Made by a program: the position numbers and the translations under genes. Shown here piece after piece: positions 8,497 through 18,112 of a stretch of 64,000 nucleotides of DNA. The notes below the pieces were generated by a model that saw nothing but the letters and a program-made list of their open reading frames with translations, did not search any database and was not told the DNA's origin. How positions within the stretch are numbered: the stretch's first letter is position 1; each line of letters starts with the position of its first letter. The DNA lies in assembly GCF_006546835.1 (NCBI RefSeq), contig NZ_VICB01000004.1:310001-374000 (forward strand), read 5' to 3'. The stretch is from Actinomyces johnsonii (GTDB taxonomy: Bacteria > Actinomycetota > Actinomycetes > Actinomycetales > Actinomycetaceae).

Positions 8497-9585
8497 TTAA
8501 TGCTCGCGGCGGTGCGCGAGCCCGCCCAGGTCGACGCCGAGCGCACGCGCCTGCTCGGCGGTGCGCCCAGTGACCAGCACGTCGGTACGGCGCAGCTGCG
8601 ACACATCGGGAGCCCCCAGCAGGGTCATCAGCGTGCGCACGTGCTCACTCCAGGTATGCAGCTCTTGCCGCAGCGCCTCGGGGCCCTCTTTGACCAGGGT
8701 TCGCAGGAAGTGCCCGGAGGCCCCGACGGCGCACGCCCCCAGGGCCAGCGACCGCACGACGTCGAGCGGGTTGCGCACACCCCCCGAGGCCAGTACCGGC
8801 AGGTCGACCGGGTCGTCGACCGCCAGCGACTCCAACAGGCACAGCGCCGTCGGCTGCCCCCAGCCAACCAGGTAGGACAGGTCGCGCCGCGGGCGGCGCT
8901 CGTTCTCGATGGCGATGAAGTCCGTGCCGCCCGACCCGGCCACGTCGACGGCCGCGACGCCAGTGTGAGCCAGTGCCTCGATGGTCCGGCGCGAGAGCCC
9001 GAAGCCCACCTCCTTGACAACTACCGGGACGGTCATGGCCGCGGCAATGGCGGAGATCGCCTCGCTCCAACCGGTGAAGTCGCGGTCGCCCTCGGGCATG
9101 ACCATCTCCTGGGCCGCATTGAGGTGGATCTGCAGGGCGTCGGCCTGAAGCATCTCCACGGCCCGCATCGCCTCCTCGGGGCCGACCGTCGGACCGACGT
9201 TGGCCAGAACGAAGGCACCCGGAGCCCGACGACGGATGACACTGAAGCCGTCGACCCGCTCGGGATCGTGCAGGGCGACGTGCTGGGAGCCGCAGGCGAT
9301 CGCAACACCGGCATCGGCAGCCGCCTCGGCCAGGTCGGAGTTGATCGCCGCCGTCGCCCGCGTACCACCGGTCATGGCGTTGATGTAGAAAGGGACTTCC
9401 CAGCGGGAGCCCAGGACGGTGGTGCCGATGTCGACCTGCTCGGCGCTGATGCCCGGCAGGCCGTGGTGGATGAAGGAGACGTCGTCGAAGGCACCCGTAC
9501 GATCCTGACCGTGCAGGCGAATCGCCAAGTCCAAATGCTCGTCCTTGCGGGAGGCCCGTTGCGAGGCGGTGGGCTCATGACTCAT
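8497..9585 (-). CDS. fni: Type 2 isopentenyl-diphosphate delta-isomerase
   Basis: FMN- and NADPH-dependent enzyme that interconverts isopentenyl and dimethylallyl diphosphate, closing the lower mevalonate pathway. Recognised from RKDEHLDLAI near residue 13, INAMTGGT (~69-76), ACGSQHVAL, the NVGP segment, the HLNAAQEMVMPEGD stretch, VVVKEVGFG, and the FMN phosphate site VLASGGVRNPLD. The 362 aa length is normal. Its ATG overlaps the pmk stop by 4 nt. It is last in the mvk-mvaD-pmk-fni operon; in the known streptomycete clusters HMG-CoA reductase and synthase follow at this place, but here a convergent permease gene does. Confidence 0.95.
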   Translation of the reverse strand: MSHEPTASQRASRKDEHLDLAIRLHGQDRTGAFDDVSFIHHGLPGISAEQVDIGTTVLGSRWEVPFYINAMTGGTRATAAINSDLAEAAADAGVAIACGSQHVALHDPERVDGFSVIRRRAPGAFVLANVGPTVGPEEAMRAVEMLQADALQIHLNAAQEMVMPEGDRDFTGWSEAISAIAAAMTVPVVVKEVGFGLSRRTIEALAHTGVAAVDVAGSGGTDFIAIENERRPRRDLSYLVGWGQPTALCLLESLAVDDPVDLPVLASGGVRNPLDVVRSLALGACAVGASGHFLRTLVKEGPEALRQELHTWSEHVRTLMTLLGAPDVSQLRRTDVLVTGRTAEQARALGVDLGGLAHRREH

Positions 9586-10760
9586 GAGGCGACCTTAACG
9601 GGGGAGTCAGTGGGAGAATCGGCGGGGGAGTCGGCGGACGGGCCCCGGCTGTGGACCGATAGTTCCAGTGGTCGGACACCGGCCGCCTCCCAGGCGGTGC
9701 GCATGGCGGCAATATTCGTGGCCGGTGGGCACAGGGCGATCCCGCAGTCCCCGCCGCCGGCCCCCGAGCTCTTGGCGGCGGCCCCGTGCCCGCGAGCGAT
9801 CTCGACCAGGCGCGTCAGCTCGGCAGTCTCAATGACCCGGCCGCTAATTCGGCTGAGCCCGGCCAGAAGAATCCGATTCTGCTCGATGCCGGCCATGACC
9901 TGGCGAGCGTCGTCGTCCTCGATGGCGGCGATTAAGGAAGCCAGGCAGTCCTGACTGTCTTGCAAGAAGGCGGCGTAGGAGCCGCCGGAGTCCTGGGAGC
10001 CCGTCTGGACGCCGGCGACCAGGGCGGGCGTGGAGGCCGGAGCCCCGGTCCACCCCACCTGAAGCCGTAAGGAGGGAGGCGTCAAGCGGCGGATGCTCAG
10101 GCCGGGCCAGTCGGCTTTCACCAGGCCGCTCACGCAGCCGCCGGCCCCCGCCCGCTGCCGGGCCTGGCGCAGCCACGAGCGGTCGGGTGAGGTGTAGGCC
10201 ACCCAGCCGGTCACGGCGCTGGCAGCGATGTCGCCCCCCGAGCCGATCGGCTCGATCGCATCACTGGCCAGCATCGCCAGCTTGTACACGCTCAGGTCGT
10301 CGAGGCCCAGCCCGTAGAGTCCCGCAACGGCTCGCACCGTCGCCACGGTCACCGCCGAGGACGAGCCCAGGCCCAGCTTGCGCCCGCTGGCGTCGTCCAG
10401 CTCGCTGGAGATGTCCAGGTCGAAGGCCCGCAGCCGGTTGCCGCCCTGGGCCACCAGCGCCTCGACGACGCGGATCGCCGAGATCACGTAGTCGTCATCC
10501 TCTCCGACCGCCTCGGCTAGGCCGTCCTGCGGGCGACGGCGCCAGGGTCGGGAGCCGGTGGCGTACAGCACCGAGCGGATCGTTCCCGCACGCTCGTCGG
10601 CGGGGGAGCAGGTCGAGGCGCGAGGCGTGAGACGGATCGTGATGAATCGGTCGACGGCGACCAGGACCGCTCGGTGACCGGGTTCGACGACGGCGTACTC
10701 ACCGGCGATGTAGAGCTTGCCCGGCGCCCTGCACACCACGCCGTCGGCGTCCGGGGTCAT
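9582..10760 (-). CDS. Phosphomevalonate kinase
   Basis: GHMP-superfamily kinase phosphorylating mevalonate 5-phosphate to the diphosphate. The N-terminal APGKLYIAGEYAVVEPG (~12-28) is typical of bacterial phosphomevalonate kinases. The ATP-binding glycine-rich loop is KLGLGSSSAVTVATVRA, and the C-terminal GHMP motif is KSSGAGGGDCGIAL. The 392 aa length fits the family. The C-terminus has a short repetitive run with SPADSPTDSP. Both ends overlap neighbours by 4 nt (mvaD upstream, fni downstream), implying coupled translation and stoichiometric expression. Confidence 0.93.
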   Translation of the reverse strand: MTPDADGVVCRAPGKLYIAGEYAVVEPGHRAVLVAVDRFITIRLTPRASTCSPADERAGTIRSVLYATGSRPWRRRPQDGLAEAVGEDDDYVISAIRVVEALVAQGGNRLRAFDLDISSELDDASGRKLGLGSSSAVTVATVRAVAGLYGLGLDDLSVYKLAMLASDAIEPIGSGGDIAASAVTGWVAYTSPDRSWLRQARQRAGAGGCVSGLVKADWPGLSIRRLTPPSLRLQVGWTGAPASTPALVAGVQTGSQDSGGSYAAFLQDSQDCLASLIAAIEDDDARQVMAGIEQNRILLAGLSRISGRVIETAELTRLVEIARGHGAAAKSSGAGGGDCGIALCPPATNIAAMRTAWEAAGVRPLELSVHSRGPSADSPADSPTDSPVKVAS

Positions 10761-11782
10761 GGGCCGTCCTCGATGCGCGCCCCACCGCCGGGGCGCCTCA
10801 CCGAGACGGCGGCTGCGGGAAGCCGGTCCCGCAGCGCGGCGGCGACCTCCTCGGCGCGGGCGCCCTCGGTGAGGACCTTGACGTTGGGGCCGGCGTCGAT
10901 CGTCGCCCAGGCGGGCAGGCCCTCCTGGCGCATGGCGCGGATCCCGTGCAGCGCCGCAACGGTCTGCGGCAGCCAGTAGATGATGCCCGGGCGGGCCGCC
11001 ATCATCGTGGCGTGCATGCCCAGGGCGTTGCCCTCGACAACCTCCCCGAGCCGCTCCAGGTCGCCCGCCCGGACCGCCTCCAGAGCCACCTGAAGGTCCT
11101 TCCCACTGGCCTCGACCCAGGCGGGGAAAAGGGGGGAGGTACTCATCGTGGCCCGCATGCCCCGGGTCGAGCTGATGGACTTGTCACTCTTCGAGAGCAC
11201 GACGACGACCATCGCCAGGTCCATCTCGCAGGCGACCGGCTCGGCGTAGGAGGAGGCGTCGTCGTGGCCCGCGTTCCACCGGACCAGCCCGCCGAAGATG
11301 GAGCGGGTCGCCGAGCCCGACCCGCGTCTGGCCAGCCGGGAAAGCTCCCGGTCGTCGAGGTCCATGCCCGCTGCGCGTGAGGCGGCCGCCGCAAGCGCCG
11401 CGAAACCCGCGGCCGAGCTCGCCAGTCCGGCCGCCAGGGGCACCGAGGCCCGGGAGGTGACGGTCGCCGCTGCCGTGATCCCCGAACGGGAACGCACCAG
11501 GTCGAGGAAACGGCTCACCCGCGCCAGCTCCGCGCCGCTGGAGGAGGAGCCGTTGATCGTCACCGAATCCGCGGCGCCGTCCCCACCGTCGAAGGAGACC
11601 GTTGTCGTCGTCCGGGTGCCTCCGAGGGTAAGGGACAGGCTCGAGGTGGCCGGAATGGCCTGCACCTCGTCGACTTTTCCCCAGTACTTGATGAGTGCGA
11701 TGTTGGTGTTCGCGCTGGCCGTCGCAGTCGGGATTGCGGCAGGGGAGGATCCGGCGGCGGCTTCAGGGGGTACGGCGCTCAC
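10757..11782 (-). CDS. mvaD: Diphosphomevalonate decarboxylase
   Basis: Converts mevalonate 5-diphosphate to isopentenyl diphosphate with ATP, phosphate and CO2 release. Family hallmarks are NTNIALIKYWGK near the N-terminus, PATSSLSLTL, the GHMP loop PLAAGLASSAAGFAALAAA, and the catalytic-Asp segment ATIDAGPNVKVL. The start was chosen as GTG at 11782 because it makes a GTGA overlap with the mvk stop, exactly like the other two junctions of this operon; an in-frame ATG at 11818 would add 12 residues inside mvk. Predicted length is 341 aa, normal for the family. Confidence 0.93.
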   Translation of the reverse strand: MSAVPPEAAAGSSPAAIPTATASANTNIALIKYWGKVDEVQAIPATSSLSLTLGGTRTTTTVSFDGGDGAADSVTINGSSSSGAELARVSRFLDLVRSRSGITAAATVTSRASVPLAAGLASSAAGFAALAAAASRAAGMDLDDRELSRLARRGSGSATRSIFGGLVRWNAGHDDASSYAEPVACEMDLAMVVVVLSKSDKSISSTRGMRATMSTSPLFPAWVEASGKDLQVALEAVRAGDLERLGEVVEGNALGMHATMMAARPGIIYWLPQTVAALHGIRAMRQEGLPAWATIDAGPNVKVLTEGARAEEVAAALRDRLPAAAVSVRRPGGGARIEDGP

Positions 11783-12741
11783 TCGTTCACCTCGCTGATA
11801 CGCATCCGGTAGTTCCAAGTTGCCGGCGCCCCCGCCCGTTCCAGAGCGGCGCGCACCCGGCGCGCGGCCGGCTCGCCGGTCACCAGGGCGATGACGCAGC
11901 CGCCGAGCCCCCCGCCGGTGAGCTTGGCGCCCAGTGCCCCGGCGGCGCGGGCGGCCTCGGCGAGATCATCGAGGACCGGCAGGCTCAGGCTGAGCTCGGC
12001 CAGGACCGTGTGCGCCTCATCCATGGCGGCTCCGAGGGCGGGGGCGTCGGCCTGGTCCAGCGCCGTGATCGCGTTCTGGGTGAGTGCCCCCAGGCGGTTG
12101 ATGCGCGGACCGATGTTGTCCGGATCGTTCTCGTAGCGCTGGCGCAGCCCGCCGACGGCCTCCCGGGTGGAGCCGTGGACGCCGGAGTCGGCGATGATCA
12201 GGGAGGCGTTGCCCATGCGCTGGCTCAGGGGGCGCATCTGCCCGCCCTGGAACCGGATGGGGCACGGGGAGCAGGTGGCGGCGGCGTCGAGCCCGGAGGG
12301 CTTGCCGTGCGCGATCTGCTCGGCCATCTGCGTCAGTGCGAACAGCTCATCGGCGTCGGCCCGGCGTCCGCAGGAGTCCAGGACAGCGCGAATGATCGCC
12401 CCGGCCGCTGCAGCCGATGAGCCGAGCCCGCGCTCGTGGGGGAAGTCGCTCACGGTGGTGATCTCGAAGGCCTGGTCCAGGCACCCGGAGAACTCACGGG
12501 CCACCTCGAAGGCCCGGGCCACACTGGCGAACCGGGCCCCGGACCGTTCCAGGGCTCCCGAGTAGTCCAGGCTGCGCAACATGGAGGGGCCCGGAACCGG
12601 GCTCGCCGTGGCTCGCATCCGCAGGTCCTGCAACGGTACGGCGACGGCGGGGTGCCCGTAGACCACCGAGTGCTCGCCCAGGAGAATGGCCTTAGCCCAC
12701 GTCTGGCCGTGTCCCTCACGGATGGAGGAGTGCCTGTCCAT
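11779..12741 (-). CDS. mvk: Mevalonate kinase
   Basis: First gene of the lower mevalonate operon, phosphorylating mevalonate at O-5. From the ATG at 12741 the protein is 320 aa. It contains AKAILLGEHSVVYGHPAVAVPL (~residues 16-37; the GEH motif is diagnostic), the GHMP ATP loop ERGLGSSAAAAGAI, a conserved KPSGLDAA segment, and the C-terminal KLTGGGLGGCVIAL loop. The ATG at 12741 is preceded by an AAGGA ribosome-binding site about 5 nt away; the 95 extra codons upstream in frame are low-complexity and unlikely to be translated. It is transcribed divergently from proS. Confidence 0.94.
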   Translation of the reverse strand: MDRHSSIREGHGQTWAKAILLGEHSVVYGHPAVAVPLQDLRMRATASPVPGPSMLRSLDYSGALERSGARFASVARAFEVAREFSGCLDQAFEITTVSDFPHERGLGSSAAAAGAIIRAVLDSCGRRADADELFALTQMAEQIAHGKPSGLDAAATCSPCPIRFQGGQMRPLSQRMGNASLIIADSGVHGSTREAVGGLRQRYENDPDNIGPRINRLGALTQNAITALDQADAPALGAAMDEAHTVLAELSLSLPVLDDLAEAARAAGALGAKLTGGGLGGCVIALVTGEPAARRVRAALERAGAPATWNYRMRISEVNE

Positions 12742-12961
12742 ATGCTTCCTTGCCTGTGGCCCGCACACGGGGGAGCGCGTGGAGCGGGTCGAGTTCAGGG
12801 ATGAGAGGGCCGATGAACCCTCGATGGGATCGAGCGTATCGGGCGCTTCTCCGGGGTCGCAAGTCCCACCTGACCAGCCAGGGGAAGGTTCTGGAGCCCC
12901 GTGGGCGCCAGCGGGGGGTGCCGCCCCGTTTCCGTGATTTCGCGCAGCCCGGCGGGCTCCA

Positions 12962-12997
12962 TTGGGGCGGCGGCGCCGGAGCCCGTAGGATCGCCCC
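12962..12997 (+). promoter_or_regulatory. Leaderless promoter of proS
   Basis: TTGGGG (12962-12967) and TAGGAT (12986-12991) are separated by 18 nt, and the proS GTG begins 6 nt after the -10. There is no ribosome-binding site, so the message is predicted to start at or next to its GTG. The rest of the 256-nt mvk-proS divergent spacer shows no further gene. Confidence 0.55.
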
Positions 12998-14830
12998 GTG
13001 CTGCACAGACTCTCCACCTCCTTCATCCGAACCCTGCGCGAGGACCCGGCCGACGCCGAGGTCGCCAGCCACCGGCTGCTCGTGCGCGCCTGCTACATCC
13101 GCCGGGCCGCCCCCGGCGTGTACACCTGGTTGCCGCTGGGCCTGAGGACGCTGCGCAAGATCGAGGACATCGTGCGCCAGGGGATGGACGCCATGGGCGG
13201 CCAGGAGGTCCACTTCCCGGCCCTTCTGCCCGCTGAGCCCTACCAGGCCACCGGGCGCTGGGACGACTACGGTCCCACCCTGTTCAAGCTCCACGACCGC
13301 AAGGACGGGGACTACCTGCTGGCCCCTACCCACGAGGAGATGTTCACCCTCGCGGTCAAGGACCTCTACTCCTCCTACAAGGATCTGCCGGCCATCGTCT
13401 ACCAGATCCAGACCAAGTACCGCGACGAGGCCCGCCCCCGCGCCGGCATCATCCGCGGCCGCGAGTTCGTCATGAAGGACTCCTACTCCTTCGATATCGA
13501 CGACGCCGGCCTGGCTGCCGCCTACCAGGCCCACCGCGACGCCTACGAGCGGATCTTCGCCCGCCTGGGTCTGGACTACGTCATCGTCAACGCCATGGCC
13601 GGCGCCATGGGCGGCTCGCACTCCGAGGAGTTCCTCTACCCCTGTGAGATCGGCGAGGACACCTTCGTGCGCTCCTCAGGCGGCTACGCGGCCAACGCCG
13701 AGGCCGTCACCACCGTGGTCCCCGATGCGGTGGACGCCTCCGGCATCGGCCCGGCCCGCGTCGTCGACACCCCCGACACGCCCACCATCGACTCGCTGGT
13801 GGACCTGTGCAACAAGGCCTACCCGCGTTCAGACGGACGGGCCTGGACGGCCGCCGACACGCTCAAGAACGTCGTCGTCACGCTCATCCACCCCGGGGGG
13901 GATCGCGAGCTGCTGGTCGTCGGTGTGCCCGGGGACCGCGACGTCGACATGAAGCGTCTGGAGGCCGCCGTCGCCCCTGCCGAGGTCGAGATGGCCGGCG
14001 ACACCGACTTCGAGACCCACCCCGAGCTCGTGCGCGGCTACATCGGCCCCACCGCCATCGGCCCCAACTCGCCGCTGCGCCGCGTCGAGAGGCTCGACGA
14101 CGGAACCGAGGTCCTCACCGGCTCTGTGCGCTACCTGGTCGACCCCAGGATCGTGGAGGGGACCAGCTGGGTCACCGGCGCCAACACCGACAAGAAGCAC
14201 GTCCTCGACCTGGTCATGGGGCGCGACTTCACCGCCGACGGCACCATCGAGGCTGCCGAGGTCCGCGAGGGCGACCCTGCCCCCGATGGCTCCGGCCCCC
14301 TCCACCTGGCCCGCGGCATCGAGATCGGACACATCTTCGAGCTGGGACGCAAGTACTCCCAGGCCCTGGGGCTGACCGTCCTGGATGAGAACGGCAAGGC
14401 CCGCGTGGTCACCATGGGCTCCTACGGCATCGGCGTCAGCCGCGTCATGGCGGCTCTGGCCGAGGCCAACCACGATGAGAAGGGTCTGACCTGGCCCGTC
14501 CAGATCGCCCCCTACCACGTGCAGGTCTTGGCCACCGGCAAGGACCAGGCCGTCTTCGACGTCGCCGAGCGGATCGCCTCGGCCCTGGACTCCGACGGCG
14601 TCGAGGTCCTCTACGACGACCGCCGCAAGGTCTCCGCCGGGGTGAAATTCGCCGACGCCGAGCTCCTCGGCCTGCCCTACACGGTCGTCGTCGGTCGGGA
14701 CCTGTCCAGGGAGGGGACCGTGGAAATCCGCGACCGCCGCACCGGTGAGCGACGCTCCGTGCCCGCCGATGCCGCCGCGACCGAGCTCAGCGCCACGGTC
14801 CGCACCGCCCTGGAGGCCGCCCGACACTGA
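12998..14830 (+). CDS. proS: Prolyl-tRNA synthetase
   Basis: Class II aminoacyl-tRNA synthetase charging tRNA-Pro. It is the bacterial type with an editing domain inserted between motifs 2 and 3: 610 aa long, with motif 1 around [13 protein letters not shown] (~45-57), motif 2 around [21 protein letters not shown] (~140-160), the insertion domain at about residues 220-410, motif 3 around [14 protein letters not shown] (~478-491), and the anticodon-binding domain at the C-terminus. GTG start with leaderless promoter. The stop is only 15 nt from the end of the convergent helicase pseudogene. Confidence 0.97.
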   Translation: MLHRLSTSFIRTLREDPADAEVASHRLLVRACYIRRAAPGVYTWLPLGLRTLRKIEDIVRQGMDAMGGQEVHFPALLPAEPYQATGRWDDYGPTLFKLHDRKDGDYLLAPTHEEMFTLAVKDLYSSYKDLPAIVYQIQTKYRDEARPRAGIIRGREFVMKDSYSFDIDDAGLAAAYQAHRDAYERIFARLGLDYVIVNAMAGAMGGSHSEEFLYPCEIGEDTFVRSSGGYAANAEAVTTVVPDAVDASGIGPARVVDTPDTPTIDSLVDLCNKAYPRSDGRAWTAADTLKNVVVTLIHPGGDRELLVVGVPGDRDVDMKRLEAAVAPAEVEMAGDTDFETHPELVRGYIGPTAIGPNSPLRRVERLDDGTEVLTGSVRYLVDPRIVEGTSWVTGANTDKKHVLDLVMGRDFTADGTIEAAEVREGDPAPDGSGPLHLARGIEIGHIFELGRKYSQALGLTVLDENGKARVVTMGSYGIGVSRVMAALAEANHDEKGLTWPVQIAPYHVQVLATGKDQAVFDVAERIASALDSDGVEVLYDDRRKVSAGVKFADAELLGLPYTVVVGRDLSREGTVEIRDRRTGERRSVPADAAATELSATVRTALEAARH

Positions 14831-14845
14831 ACGGCACGGGGACGC

Positions 14846-17800
14846 TCAGTCCTCCAGCCAGCGTTTGGTGCGGCGCAGACCGACTCGTCCAGCGGGGCCG
14901 CCGAGGCCGCGGCAGGACATGAGTGCTGCTGTGTCATCAGCGTCGGCAACCAGGTGAAGCCGGCACGGACCCACTCGTCTGGACCAGGAGTGAACGAAGG
15001 CCTCCATATCGGCTCGCGAACGGGCCAGGGCCGTTGGAACCGCAAGGTGAACACTGTCATCGTGGTTCCATGCCCCCAGCGTCAGCAGCTCTCCCAGGAG
15101 ACGCCGCAGCCTGTTCAGAGGCCGTTCGGCCGTGCCCTGCGCCAGGGTTGCGGTAGCGACCTCGAGGATGAAACGAGGACGGCGCACCGGGGAGCTCAGG
15201 AGCTCCTTGAGGATATCGGCGAACTGAGCGCTCTGATGAGTCTCCACCCCGTCCAGGCCGATAAGCACGCTCGGACGCGATCCGCCGGGCGAATCGGTGG
15301 GACTCTCGCGAACCACGAGGTTGGGGCGGGGCCCGTCAGCGGGATCTCCACCTGCGGCAAGGTCGTATCGCGAGAGGACAACATCGAGAACGGCGCGAGC
15401 AGCAGCGCTCCAGAAGGCCGCGGGCGATCCCCGGCTCAGCAGGGCCGGTGCACTTGTGATCTCGACCGCCTCTAGTGCGCGGCCACGGCCGCGTCGCGAC
15501 ACCCGGTGTGCTGTGGGTGCTTGAGCGAGCCATCGCCGCGACTCGACCTGGCGGTCGAGGCTGGCCAGGGTGGCGGAGTTGAGGGCGTCGATATCCTCTG
15601 GGGCGGCGCCGTCATCCAGTTCCTCGAGAAGGCGGCGCTGGACCGGTGACAGCATGGCATCGAGCCCCGTCTCGACGACAGGCGCGCCAATAGGTCCGTT
15701 GGAGACCGCGGCCGGGTCGCTCGTCGGGTCATCGATCTGCACCAGTGACCATAGGTGCTCGGCCTTGCGACGCAGTCGGTTCAGGTCCGGGTCAGAGCGC
15801 AGGCGGGGATGACCTGGCAGGAGGCAGGTAACGGACCAGTTGTGAGCGACCTTGTCGACCCAGTCAGGGTCCAAACGCATTGTGGACCGCGTAGCTGCTG
15901 CGTTGAGGCCGAGGTCGTCGCCGCCGTGAGATCGATGAGTGTATTGACTGCCGGGCAGTCCCAGCCTTCGCCGAGCAGGCCACGAGTGCCCACCACGAGC
16001 CGTATCCGTCCGGTCGCGACCAGCTTACTGACGGCCAGGACGAGTCCGGCGCTGCCAACCCCCTGCCCGGTGACCGAAAGCATCCAGCCGTCATCGGTGG
16101 CTGGGAGCGCGAGACCGGTGCTCCGACGTAGTTGATCCAGCAGCGAGGTCTCCCCGCTGGCAAGGCTCAGGCGGGAGCTGGTCAGTAGCACCGGGTGCAA
16201 TGAGCGCAGGCGCGCATCACTGAGCAGCATGCTCATACACCGTACTGCGCCTCCCGCAGAATTGGGGCGCGAGGAGGCGACCGGGAGGTCGAGCGCCCGA
16301 TGGGGAGCGGATCGCTCGGCCGCATCCGTGACGACGACGGCCCGCAAGCGCTCACCGATGGAGTCGAGTTCGTGGCGCAGAATGTCGATAACCGCCGTGT
16401 CCTTGGCTCTCGAGGCGGCCGTGATGACGTCTACCGGGGAGCGTCCCATTCGGATCCCGGAGTCGGTCAGGTGCAGGCCGAAGCCTTTCAGCAGCTCCCG
16501 GGCGGACTCCCAGTCCCGTCGACGCTCCGGCGTCGTCAAGAGCCGGTCGAGAGCGTATTGGCTCAGGAGCCTGAGTTCATCGTCAAGGTCGAGCGGCTCG
16601 AGCTCGGGCAGGAAGGGGACGACCCGGACGCTCAAAGACGTGGCCCGGTAACTGCCTGTCCTGCGCAGCAGTGCACTTGCGGAGGCGGCCAGCACAGGGT
16701 CGGCGTCGAAACCCGCCACGATCCGATGTATCAGTTTGGTCTCATCAGGTGGTTCTCGTGGTCCTACCGGTGCCGAGTCCGGGCCGTCACTCTCTCCCCC
16801 GAGGCTAACGGGGAGCTCCGACTCTCTCAGGGCATCAGATGCAGCGGCCTGAGAAGGAGGGGCGACGACATGGAGCAGGTAGTCGATGCCATCGGAGCTC
16901 AGCAGCAGTTCAGCAACACGGTGACGGAGCTCCCGACCGGCGGTGACCAGGAACTGCGTCTCCTCCGGGGAGGGCAGCGTGAACCAGGCCAGTTGACGAC
17001 AAGGGGCAAGGTGACCGGCGCGGATGACGGCCGGAACTGGAACCTCGGCGTCGACGTCGCCCAGGAGCGCACGGTATCGGCGGGTGGATCGGTCCTCGCC
17101 CGAAGGCTCGGTAGCGGTGAGGCCAATGAGCGTGGGCGCCAGTCCCGCCTTCCTCAGACGCCGCGTGAGGAAGTGGACGACGACAGCCCAGTGCGCCCGC
17201 AGATGGTGGCACTCGTCGAGGATCACGGTAGCGATACCGGCCTCTACCAGTGCATCTATGCGCGCCCGAGCGTTAAGTGACAGAAGCGAGGCAATGGCTG
17301 CGTCGTCTAGCTGGTCGATCCGGCGTCGGATGGCGGCAGCGCGCGAACGGATGCCGCGTGCGTAGGTCGTGGGGTTCTGGGCTTCGAGGCGCGTCAGCCA
17401 GGTTCGCGCGCTCGCGGGGCTCTTGCCGTCGGCGGTGAGCTCGCTCACCCACCGGGAGCGGGCGGCTTCGTTCCATGGGGTCGCGTCGTCGACGACGGAC
17501 AGGGACTGATAGGTCAGGACCGTGAGGTCAAGAAGTTCGCGATCCTGGTTCTCAGGAGCGTTGGGCGTTTGATGGCCGCCGGTCAAGGACTCGTCCTCGT
17601 TCCGTGCGAAGAACTCACTCGCCTGCTGACTCCACTGTGCCCGGATCACGGTTGTGGGCGTCAGGACGAGCGCTCTGCGACCGTTGCGTACGGCCAGTTC
17701 CAATCCCATGAGGGTCTTACCTGCTCCCGGCGGTGCAAGCAGGTGAAGCGTGGAGCCGTCGTCAGGGTGAAGCCGGTCAAGGAGGTTCTGCTGGTAGTCG

Positions 17801-17874
17801 CGTAACGGCACTCGACGTGTCCACCGTCGCAGCGGGCGCTGCGCGTTGACGGGATCAGGAGTGCGCATCGCCAC
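14846..17874 (-). pseudogene. SF2 DEAD/DEAH-type helicase, frameshifted within motif VI
   Basis: Large superfamily 2 helicase read in two frames. The 5' part (17874 to ~15885) has Walker A APPGAGKT (~47-54), a DECH box (LDECHHL, ~220), motif III-like GLTATEP, and the helicase C-domain segment VVGTRGLLGEGWDCP. It ends in QQLRG and then runs into nonsense to a stop at 15781. The 3' part (from ~15883 to 14846) continues TMRLDPDWVDKVAHN. Inserting one base near 15885 yields Q-L-R-G-R-T-M-R, a perfect QxxGRxxR motif VI, and gives one 1009-residue protein; the total length of 3029 nt is one base short of whole codons. It could be a real inactivating deletion, phase variation or a sequencing error. 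GTG start directly abuts the upstream stop. Confidence 0.85.
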
Positions 17875-18111
17875 TCACCTCGGGGCCGCGTCGCTCTGGA
17901 TATCGGTCAGAAGCTTCTCGGTCTCCTGCTGCTCGACGACGTGCTCGTGGGCCGGGTTGAAGACGTTGTCGATGGGACCCAGGACGGCGCCACGCGGGTC
18001 GGGCTTGCGATGTCGCCAGTAGATCCAGCCGCGGCGCTCCATCCACAAGAAGAGCTGGTCCACGGCCACCAGGACGGTCATGAGAACCAGACCCGCTACG
18101 AGGAGACGCAT
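17875..18111 (-). CDS. Small single-TM protein of unknown function
   Basis: Predicted 78-residue protein with one N-terminal hydrophobic helix (residues ~3-23), an aromatic/basic juxtamembrane segment (WIYWRHRKPDPRG) and a polar acidic tail rich in Glu/Gln. The ATG at 18111 lies one nucleotide after the stop of the DUF4439 gene, and the stop is immediately followed by the helicase GTG, so all three probably share a transcript. Longer in-frame starts would overlap the DUF4439 gene. I do not recognise a function; the cytoplasmic tail could serve as a docking segment. Confidence 0.65.
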   Translation of the reverse strand: MRLLVAGLVLMTVLVAVDQLFLWMERRGWIYWRHRKPDPRGAVLGPIDNVFNPAHEHVVEQQETEKLLTDIQSDAAPR

Positions 18112-18112
18112 G

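Noticed and set aside
8167-9954. Plus-strand ORF of 595 codons opposite fni and pmk
   Set aside because: It is the antisense shadow of two well-recognised genes, has no ribosome-binding site and no recognisable domain.
12742-12997. T-box or other riboswitch before proS
   Set aside because: The promoter appears leaderless with the -10 only 6 nt before the GTG, leaving no leader RNA to hold one.
12742-13026. 95-residue N-terminal extension of mevalonate kinase
   Set aside because: Low-complexity, overlaps the divergent proS start, and the internal ATG at 12741 has a good ribosome-binding site.
16300-17280. Plus-strand ORF inside the helicase
   Set aside because: Opposite strand of clear helicase motifs; no start signal.
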